Source of the DNA: Bacillota bacterium
GTDB taxonomy: Bacteria > Bacillota > Bacilli > Bacillales_B > DSM-18226
Direction: 5' to 3'
DNA: 11,003 nucleotides
Assembly: GCA_030705665.1 (NCBI GenBank)
Contig: JAUZQA010000086.1
Location: 1-11,003 of the forward strand
Shown in pieces: positions 6,339-11,003 of the stretch. A program made the position numbers and the translations under genes. The notes under the pieces are model-generated. The model did not search any database and was not told where the DNA came from. It worked only from the letters and a program-made list of their open reading frames with translations. Each line of letters opens with the position of its first letter. Positions within the stretch are counted from its first letter, which is position 1.

Positions 6339-6593
6339 ATGAGAATAGTGGTAGTACTTGTCATTATGAGTTTGTTTACTATGACAGGATGCCAGCAGGA
6401 AATAAAGCAATATGATCATGGAAAATTGATCTTTGAAGGTACAGTCGACAAAAATGGTGTTCGAGAGAAGGGGAAACTATTCGATCCAAAAACCGGCAAC
6501 GTAACTTTTGATGGTGTCTTTAGAAACGGTCTTATGTTTAAAGGAACCTTATATAATAAAAATGGGAAACATCCACATCCATATCAAGAATAA
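6339..6593 (+). CDS. Small MORN-like lipoprotein of unknown function
   Basis: Predicted 84-residue lipoprotein (86 if the TTG at 6333 is used). One arginine and a hydrophobic stretch lead to MTGC with the lipidated cysteine at residue 18, so the mature part of 67 residues should sit on the outer face of the membrane. That part has glycine-spaced beta-hairpin repeats resembling MORN or YwqK-type repeats: GKLIFEGTVDKNG (29-40), GKLFDPKTG then FDGVFRNG (45-64), and FKGTLYNKNG (67-76). I do not recognise a characterised homologue. It is 23 bases upstream of the LtaS-family gene with no promoter or terminator between, so the two are almost certainly co-transcribed. That suggests a role at the cell envelope, perhaps in lipoteichoic acid synthesis. 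It is complete, with no frameshift. Confidence 0.82.
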   Translation: MRIVVVLVIMSLFTMTGCQQEIKQYDHGKLIFEGTVDKNGVREKGKLFDPKTGNVTFDGVFRNGLMFKGTLYNKNGKHPHPYQE

Positions 6594-6601
6594 AAATGAG
6601 T

Positions 6602-6609
6602 AGAAGGAG
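6602..6609 (+). promoter_or_regulatory. Ribosome binding site deciding the LtaS-family start at 6617
   Basis: AGAAGGAG, seven bases before the ATG at 6617. It lies downstream of the alternative ATG at 6596, which has no ribosome binding site of its own. The shorter start also places the first membrane segment normally. Confidence 0.8.
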
Positions 6610-6616
6610 AACAAAA

Positions 6617-8563
6617 ATGGGAAAAATGAAGATATGGCAACGTCTAAATCATACAAACCTTACTTTTTTTGGCATAGCTGTTGTCCTTTTTTGGATTAAA
6701 ACATATGTTGCTTATCGAGTGGAGTTTAAGCTGGGCATCGACAATAGCATGCAAAAATTCTTATTGGCGATTAATCCCCTCAGTTCAGCGTTGTTCTTTT
6801 TAGGACTTGCTTTATTATCTAAAAAGAGAACGAAGCTCGTCATGATTATTATAAATTTTCTTTTATCGTTCTTGTTATATGCCAACATCGTATACTACAG
6901 ATTTTTTAATGACTTTATTACAATCCCGGTGTTATTACAGGCAAAGTCCAATTCCGGTCAGCTTGGAGACAGTGCCGGAGCATTAATGAATCCAACCGAT
7001 ATTTTTTATTTTACGGATACGATTCTATTAATCTTGCTTGCAGTATTTGCGTTTAAGAAAGTAAAACAATTAACCAGCAAAAGACCTTTTCAGGTTGTAT
7101 TGTTACTCTCAGTTATGGTCTTTTTATTTAACCTAAACTTAGCCGAAAAAGACCGTTCAGATTTGTTAACTCGTACTTTTGACAGGAATTATTTAGTCAA
7201 ATATTTAGGGGCTTATAACTTTACCATCTATGATATTGTTCAAAATATTAGAACTTCCAGTGAGCGCGTTATGGCAAATGGCAGTGATATTACGAATGCA
7301 GAGAACTATCACAAAGCAAATTATACACCGCCAAATCCTGCCCTATTTGGTAAGGCAAAAGGCATGAATGTTATTTATGTTTCTCTGGAGTCATTCCAAA
7401 ACTTTATGATCGATTACAAGTTGAATGGACAAGAGGTAACACCATTTTTAAATTCACTGGCACACGATAATAATACTTTTTACTTTGACAATTTTTATCA
7501 TCAAACTGGCCAAGGTAAAACCTCTGATGCCGAATTTTTAATGGAAAACTCATTATATCCATTAAACCAAGGTGCTGTTTTCATCAATAAAGCACAAAAC
7601 ACCTATCAAGCTACGCCTGCTATTTTGAAAGGTTATGGCTATAATTCAGCTGTTTTCCATGGAAACTATAAGACATTCTGGAATCGGAATGTTATGTATA
7701 AAGCATTAGGATACGATCAGTTCTTTGATGCATCTTACTATGATATGAGTGCTGGAAATATTAAAAACTATGGGATGAAGGATGTCCCGTATTTTCAAGA
7801 GTCAATGCCAATGCTTGAAAGCTTGAAACAGCCGTTCTATACAAAATTTATTACTTTATCTAACCACTATCCGTTTGAGATGGACCCAGGGGATACGACT
7901 TTCCCTGCTGGAGACTTTGGTGATCCAGTTGTAAATGACTATTTCCAATCAGCCCATTATATGGATGAAGCTTTAAAAAATTTCTTCGATTCTTTAAAAG
8001 CAGATGGATTGTATGACAAGTCTGTTATTGTGTTGTATGGAGATCATTATGGCCTTTCTGATTATCATAACAAAGCAATGGCAAAAGTATTAGGTGTTCC
8101 ATCCATTACACCAACCATCAATGCCGAGCTTCAAGAGACACCTTTGTTTATTCACGTACCAGGAGTACAAGGCGGCGTGCAGCACCAATATGCTGGTGAG
8201 GTAGATGTACGTCCAACATTACTTCATTTATTAGGTATTGATACAAAAGATTATATTGAATTTGGTTCTGACATGTTATCACCACAGCATCGCAATTGGG
8301 CGTTATTTAGAAATGGTGATTTCGTATCACCAACTGTCGATGAACTTGGCGGTAAATGTTACTCAACACAAACAGGACAAGTAGAAGCCGATAATAGTGC
8401 TTGTAAACCGATTGATAGTCAATTGAGACAAGAATTGCAAATGTCCGATGATATTGTCAATAAGGATTTACTGCGTTTCTATAAGCCAAAAGGCTTTACC
8501 CCAATCAATCCAAATGACTATCAGTATTTAGGACCTAAGAAAACTAAAGCTGTGAAAAAATAA
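6617..8563 (+). CDS. ltaS: Lipoteichoic acid synthase family protein (polyglycerolphosphate polymerase, LtaS/YfnI/YqgS type)
   Basis: Predicted 648-residue membrane enzyme. It transfers glycerol-phosphate from phosphatidylglycerol to build the lipoteichoic acid backbone outside the cell. About five membrane segments lie in residues 15-175, followed by a linker and an extracellular sulfatase-fold domain. Key residues match S. aureus LtaS almost in register: metal ligand E258, catalytic T302 in GKTSDAE, substrate-binding W355 and R357 in FWNRN, H417 in SNHYPF, and metal ligands D476/H477 in YGDHYG. Met-Ala at 219-220 in the linker could be part of the signal peptidase site that releases the ectodomain. 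Full length for the family. Bacillus has several paralogues (LtaS, YfnI, YqgS, and the primase YvgJ) and I cannot say which this is, so the symbol is provisional. It has only two cysteines, C581 and C596. Co-transcribed with the small lipoprotein gene. Confidence 0.93.
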   Translation: MGKMKIWQRLNHTNLTFFGIAVVLFWIKTYVAYRVEFKLGIDNSMQKFLLAINPLSSALFFLGLALLSKKRTKLVMIIINFLLSFLLYANIVYYRFFNDFITIPVLLQAKSNSGQLGDSAGALMNPTDIFYFTDTILLILLAVFAFKKVKQLTSKRPFQVVLLLSVMVFLFNLNLAEKDRSDLLTRTFDRNYLVKYLGAYNFTIYDIVQNIRTSSERVMANGSDITNAENYHKANYTPPNPALFGKAKGMNVIYVSLESFQNFMIDYKLNGQEVTPFLNSLAHDNNTFYFDNFYHQTGQGKTSDAEFLMENSLYPLNQGAVFINKAQNTYQATPAILKGYGYNSAVFHGNYKTFWNRNVMYKALGYDQFFDASYYDMSAGNIKNYGMKDVPYFQESMPMLESLKQPFYTKFITLSNHYPFEMDPGDTTFPAGDFGDPVVNDYFQSAHYMDEALKNFFDSLKADGLYDKSVIVLYGDHYGLSDYHNKAMAKVLGVPSITPTINAELQETPLFIHVPGVQGGVQHQYAGEVDVRPTLLHLLGIDTKDYIEFGSDMLSPQHRNWALFRNGDFVSPTVDELGGKCYSTQTGQVEADNSACKPIDSQLRQELQMSDDIVNKDLLRFYKPKGFTPINPNDYQYLGPKKTKAVKK

Positions 8564-8571
8564 ATATTTCT

Positions 8572-8616
8572 ACCAAAAAGAGTAAAGAGATTAATCTTTA
8601 CTCTTTTTGGTGTTTT
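8572..8616 (+). terminator. Seventeen-base-pair terminator of the lipoprotein-LtaS operon
   Basis: The left arm 8572-8588 and right arm 8595-8611 are perfectly complementary over 17 pairs with a six-base loop. An A-run in the left arm and T-run in the right arm make it usable in both directions. GTTTT follows. The tail overlaps the -35 region of the next gene's promoter. Confidence 0.9.
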
Positions 8617-8642
8617 AGAAACACTAATTTTTTAGCTATAAT
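8614..8642 (+). promoter_or_regulatory. Promoter of the HTH-DUF488 gene pair
   Basis: TTTAGA (8614-8619), 17 bases, then a consensus TATAAT (8637-8642). The transcript would start near 8649, so the leader before the ATG at 8667 is under 20 bases and carries only the ribosome binding site GGGAG (8653-8657). The -35 box shares bases with the upstream terminator tail. Confidence 0.65.
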
Positions 8643-8666
8643 AAAATCAATAGGGAGTGTTGAACA

Positions 8667-8900
8667 ATGTATTTAACTATAGAGGAAACCGCTGAGTATT
8701 TATCAGTAGCGGTACCATATGTGGAAAGTTTAATTTTACAAGGGAAAATACGAGTGCTGCGTGACCATGATGGTGAAGTTCTTATCTACAAGGATCAGTT
8801 TAAGGCCCATTTTGAACAGCTCGAGAAGTATAAAAAACTAGTAGAGGAACTGGCGAACGAGCCCATTCCAGAGGACTTGGACGTAAAGGATGAGGATTAG
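8667..8900 (+). CDS. Excisionase-type helix-turn-helix DNA-binding protein
   Basis: Predicted 77-residue protein. Residues 1-49 fit the small MerR-like/excisionase HTH fold: YLTIEETAEYLSV, then a recognition-helix region PYVESLILQGKIRVLRD, then GEVLIYKDQF. The C-terminal 28 residues form a charged helix and an acidic tail. Family members bind DNA as Xis-like architectural proteins or small regulators. No integrase, phage gene or attachment site is seen nearby, so a chromosomal regulator is more likely than an excisionase. GGGAG lies nine bases before the ATG. The downstream DUF488 gene begins three bases after the stop codon, and its ribosome binding site overlaps this gene's end, so the two are probably translationally coupled. 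The target is unknown. Confidence 0.85.
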   Translation: MYLTIEETAEYLSVAVPYVESLILQGKIRVLRDHDGEVLIYKDQFKAHFEQLEKYKKLVEELANEPIPEDLDVKDED

Positions 8901-8903
8901 CAG

Positions 8904-9269
8904 ATGACTTCTATTTTTATAAAAAGAATTTATGAGCCCCCGGATGAGACGGATGGTTTTCGCATTTTGGTTGACCGCGTTTGGCCGCGGGGAATAACAA
9001 AGGAAAACGCAAAGTTAACATCTTGGATGAAAGAGATTGCCCCCAGCAGTGAGCTCCGTAAATGGTTTTGTCATAAACCAGAACTGTTTGAAGAGTTTCG
9101 GCAGCGGTATGCTGCTGAACTTCAGGAGGATGAAAGAAAAATAGAATTGATAGAGCAGCTGACTGAATTGGCTCAACAGGGGAAAGTAACGCTTTTATAT
9201 GGAGCAAAGGATCGGGAGCATAATCAAGCTGTGGTATTAAGTGAGGAAATAGCAAGAAGGATACAATAA
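8904..9269 (+). CDS. DUF488 family protein (YeaO-like)
   Basis: Predicted 121-residue cytosolic protein of the DUF488 family, which has no established biochemical activity. Conserved blocks are easy to see: VDRVWPRG (23-30), W41, IAPSSELRKWF (45-55), F66 in EEFRQRY, and LLYGAKDREHNQA (97-109). The length matches the YeaO branch. GAGGA (8892-8896) lies inside the end of the HTH gene, seven bases before this ATG, which indicates a two-gene operon. The stop codon TAA (9267-9269) is the first triplet of the terminator's left arm. No signal peptide or membrane segment is visible. Function cannot be stated from the sequence. Confidence 0.9.
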   Translation: MTSIFIKRIYEPPDETDGFRILVDRVWPRGITKENAKLTSWMKEIAPSSELRKWFCHKPELFEEFRQRYAAELQEDERKIELIEQLTELAQQGKVTLLYGAKDREHNQAVVLSEEIARRIQ

Positions 9270-9292
9270 AAGGTGCGCAAGCGCACCTTTTA
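9267..9292. terminator. Bidirectional terminator shared by convergent genes
   Basis: TAAAAGGTGCGC (9267-9278) and GCGCACCTTTTA (9281-9292) form a perfect inverted repeat. A practical hairpin leaves a CAAG loop with an 11-bp stem. T-runs are available on both strands. Its first and last triplets are the stop codons of the plus-strand DUF488 gene and the minus-strand trhA gene. Confidence 0.88.
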
Positions 9293-9937
9293 AATAACAT
9301 ATATGAAAATCGATAAAAAGTGGGCTAATGTGCCAAATAGGATGAAGATGTGGAAAATTTCATGAAAGCCCATATATTTAAATTCTAAAAATTTAGGTTT
9401 AAGACCGTAAATGACCCCGCCGATTGTATAGAAAATTCCACCTAGGGCAAGCAGGTATAAGCCCATTGTGCTAATTGAGCCAGCAAGCGGCCCAGCGACA
9501 AAAACAATCATCCAGCCCATGGCAATATAGATTGCTGTAGATAGCCATCTAGGACAATGAAACCAAATCATTTTAAAAAGGACACCAAGAACGGCTACTG
9601 CAGCAATAATTGAAAACAGGATATAACCCGTCTTTCCATGTAAGCTGACTAAGCAAAAAGGGGTATAGGTCCCAGCAATTAATATAAAAATCATGGAGTG
9701 GTCAAGTCTGCGCAAAAAAGCAATGACATGATCTTTTGCAATCACCATATGGTAGGTGGCCGAGGCTGAGTAAAGAAGGATCATGCTAATTCCAAAAATA
9801 ACGACAGATGTCAGTGTTAATACTGAGTAATTTGTGTTTGCTGCTTTAATAACCATGGCAAGCAAACCGATAAACGATAAAACCGCTCCAGCCAGGTGTG
9901 TTAATCCATTGATTGGTTCTCGAATGTAACTAGTCAT
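9290..9937 (-). CDS. trhA: Hemolysin III/PAQR family membrane protein TrhA (YplQ-like)
   Basis: Predicted 215-residue protein with seven membrane segments, belonging to the hemolysin III branch of the PAQR superfamily, which is tied to membrane fluidity homeostasis in bacteria. The name hemolysin is historical. Family marks are REPINGLTHLAG (6-17), SASATYHM (57-64), LDHSMIFILIAGTYTP (78-93) and GFHEIFHIFILFG (190-202). The presumed zinc site of S59, H63, D79, H192 and H196 is intact. AGGAGGGC on the minus strand (9943-9950) lies just before the ATG at 9937. It has its own promoter and shares a terminator with the convergent DUF488 gene. Length is typical. Confidence 0.93.
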   Translation of the reverse strand: MTSYIREPINGLTHLAGAVLSFIGLLAMVIKAANTNYSVLTLTSVVIFGISMILLYSASATYHMVIAKDHVIAFLRRLDHSMIFILIAGTYTPFCLVSLHGKTGYILFSIIAAVAVLGVLFKMIWFHCPRWLSTAIYIAMGWMIVFVAGPLAGSISTMGLYLLALGGIFYTIGGVIYGLKPKFLEFKYMGFHEIFHIFILFGTLAHFLSIFIYVI

Positions 9938-9982
9938 TTTTCGCCCTCCTGTGACAACATATAGTTTTTAATACTACATATA

Positions 9983-10011
9983 ATAATACTAATAAACCAT
10001 CATCTAGTCAA
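9983..10011 (-). promoter_or_regulatory. Promoter of trhA (minus strand)
   Basis: On the minus strand, TTGACT (10011 to 10006) is followed by 17 bases and TATTAT (9988 to 9983). The transcript would start near 9976, giving a leader of about 40 bases. Confidence 0.65.
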
Positions 10012-10013
10012 TG

Positions 10014-10042
10014 TTTACTGAATCTTTTTTCTTCGTTATAAT
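10014..10042 (+). promoter_or_regulatory. Promoter of the DUF1836 gene
   Basis: TTTACT (10014-10019), 17 bases, then TATAAT (10037-10042). The transcript would start near 10049. Its -35 box is two bases from the -35 box of the divergent trhA promoter. Confidence 0.65.
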
Positions 10043-10078
10043 AGTGATGTCAAATACTATGAAGACAGAGGTCTTTTA

Positions 10079-10633
10079 ATGAAAAATATAGATCAACTGA
10101 TTGAAGCATTGGGTCTGGAGCAACAACTTACATTAGAGGAAATACCAAAGATCGATTTATATATGGATCAAGTAATCCAGCTATTTGAAAGGAAGTTTGA
10201 TGCGGCAAAACGCAATGAACAGGATAAAGTTCTGACTAAAACTATGATCAACAATTATGCGAAAGGCAAACTGCTTTTTCCTATTAAAAATAAAAAGTAT
10301 TCACGAGAACATCTTATCTTAATCTCTTTGATTTACCAGTTAAAAGGGTCACTATCCATCAGTGATATTAAGGCAACGCTAGAAAATATAAATGAGAAGC
10401 TCATCCAGGAAGATTTCCAGATAGATACATTCTATAATAATTATCTCCAGTTGGTCACAAAAAATGTTGAGGATTTTAAAGATAACATCAAGGAACAATT
10501 TGAGGTTGTCGGTAACCTTGAAAATAAAGAGAAAGATGATACAGTTTTATTGATTGCTTCTCTCGCGCACATGAGCAACTTATATAGAAAAGCAGCTGAA
10601 AAACTGGTTGACGAAATAAGCGATCAAGCTTAA
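10079..10633 (+). CDS. DUF1836 domain protein, putative transcriptional regulator
   Basis: Predicted 184-residue cytosolic protein. Residues about 20-130 match the DUF1836 pattern: EIPKIDLYMDQVIQLFE (21-37), LTKTMINNYAKGKLL (52-66), KKYSREHLILISLIYQLKG (72-90) and SISDIKATLE (93-102). The block resembles the winged-helix part of MerR-type regulators, so DNA binding is likely though I know of no defined target. The C-terminal third is helical and charged, probably for dimerisation or sensing. AGAGG (10067-10071) lies seven bases before the ATG, in a small AAGAC/GTCTT hairpin that could modulate translation. Divergent from trhA, with nearly touching promoters, so it might regulate trhA or itself. 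It is a single-gene unit with its own terminator. Confidence 0.88.
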   Translation: MKNIDQLIEALGLEQQLTLEEIPKIDLYMDQVIQLFERKFDAAKRNEQDKVLTKTMINNYAKGKLLFPIKNKKYSREHLILISLIYQLKGSLSISDIKATLENINEKLIQEDFQIDTFYNNYLQLVTKNVEDFKDNIKEQFEVVGNLENKEKDDTVLLIASLAHMSNLYRKAAEKLVDEISDQA

Positions 10634-10661
10634 AAAGCATCTGAAAAATCAGGTGCTTTTT
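10632..10661 (+). terminator. Terminator of the DUF1836 gene
   Basis: The left arm 10632-10644 pairs with 10649-10661 over 13 positions with one G-T wobble and an AAAA loop. The right arm ends in five T. The stem overlaps the stop codon TAA at 10631-10633. Confidence 0.88.
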
Positions 10662-10728
10662 CTAATCGAGAAAACTGAACTTTCTGTGAACAGGTATGAT
10701 TTCATTAGGTTTCTTGTCGTGTTTGCGT

Positions 10729-10734
10729 TATAAA
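10729..10734 (+). promoter_or_regulatory. Possible -10 box for the right-edge membrane protein gene
   Basis: TATAAA lies 30 bases before the coding start. No convincing -35 hexamer is found at the proper distance; TTAGGT (10705-10710) is the nearest. Since a terminator ends at 10661, some promoter must lie in this gap. Confidence 0.3.
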
Positions 10735-10764
10735 AGTGGTAGAAATAAGAATGGAGGAATTAGG

Positions 10765-11003
10765 ATGAAAAAACCAATAAGTTTTCTCGTCTTCTTAATT
10801 GCAGTCTGTTCCTTTACGGCTACTACCTATGGCATTTTTTCAAATTATAATCATGGTCAAAGTGAATTTAAGTCTATTTTTGGCCAAACGATTTCTATTT
10901 ATGGCAAAGGTTTATATAAAAATGATTCTGTTGCCATGGCATCGCAGGCGATTGCCCAGGATTATGTGACATTATTTTTAGGAATTCCTTTACTTCTTCT
11001 ATC
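10765..11003 (+). CDS. Uncharacterised membrane protein, N-terminal part (cut by window edge)
   Basis: An open frame of 79 codons runs to the end of the window with no stop. GGAGGA (10753-10758) lies six bases before the ATG. The product begins MKKPISFLVFLIAVCSF, a membrane segment or uncleaved signal anchor. A loop of about 45 residues follows with ISIYGKGLYKNDSVAMASQ, then a second hydrophobic segment starting at VTLFLGIPLLLLS. This looks like a multi-pass membrane protein with an extracytoplasmic first loop. I have an impression of similar hypothetical proteins in Bacillus but no function for them. The rest of the gene lies beyond the window. Confidence 0.75.
   Translation, partial: MKKPISFLVFLIAVCSFTATTYGIFSNYNHGQSEFKSIFGQTISIYGKGLYKNDSVAMASQAIAQDYVTLFLGIPLLLL

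Noticed and set aside
8667..8900. The HTH protein as a sign of a prophage or integrated element
   Set aside because: No integrase, recombinase, direct-repeat attachment site, tRNA or phage gene is found in the window, and base composition does not change here.
8917..9300. A 127-codon minus-strand frame opposite the DUF488 gene
   Set aside because: It overlaps a conserved family gene and the shared terminator, and its product looks like no protein family. A shadow frame.
1..11003. CRISPR arrays, tRNA or rRNA genes, insertion sequences, toxin-antitoxin or defence systems
   Set aside because: No regularly spaced repeats, cloverleaf, transposase or defence-type domain was seen on reading both strands; the genes present are metabolic, transport and envelope genes.

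Overview
The window is AT-rich and gene-dense. It has strong AGGAGG-type ribosome binding sites, sigma-A-like promoters and many hairpin-plus-T-run terminators. With its gene content (a TcyABC-like amino acid importer, a lipoteichoic acid synthase, a TrhA/hemolysin III protein, a DUF1836 protein), this points to the chromosome of a Bacillaceae member (Bacillus, Neobacillus or a relative). I see no transposase, integrase, phage module, CRISPR array, tRNA or rRNA. It reads as ordinary core and near-core chromosome made of short, separately terminated transcription units.

Layout. (1) 27-1151: an Old Yellow Enzyme-type NADH:flavin oxidoreductase with its own terminator. (2) 1252-3633: a sigma-A-like promoter, then lipoprotein, permease and ATPase genes of a polar amino acid importer that most resembles the L-cystine system TcyABC, closed by a strong terminator. 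(3) 3716-6077: a divergent NCS2-family permease, then a cytosolic M19 dipeptidase with a possible promoter of its own, then a terminator. (4) 6078-8616: a roughly 260-base leader region carrying an attenuator-like hairpin and an AT-rich dyad, then a small MORN-like lipoprotein gene and a full-length LtaS-family polyglycerolphosphate synthase, closed by a 17-bp perfect hairpin. (5) 8614-9292: a promoter, a small excisionase-type HTH protein and a DUF488 (YeaO-like) protein, converging on (6) the minus-strand trhA gene (9290-9937); one symmetric hairpin serves both and supplies both stop codons. (7) Back-to-back divergent promoters (about 9983-10042) drive trhA leftward and a DUF1836 putative regulator (10079-10633) rightward. 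(8) The start of an uncharacterised membrane protein gene runs off the right edge from 10765.

In four genes (starts at 27, 2843, 5101 and 6617) the Shine-Dalgarno position argues for an internal ATG rather than the longest reading frame. A fifth start, at 6339, is also chosen over a longer frame but less firmly.

I do not see a clear undescribed multi-gene system. The signals most worth a second look are regulatory: two tight stem-loops inside the first 90 bases of the permease gene, one followed by a T-run; and the leader upstream of the lipoprotein-LtaS pair, which combines repeats before a -10 box, tiny reading frames, a terminator-like hairpin and a dyad beside the ribosome binding site. 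The lipoprotein-LtaS pairing is the best candidate for a new functional link.
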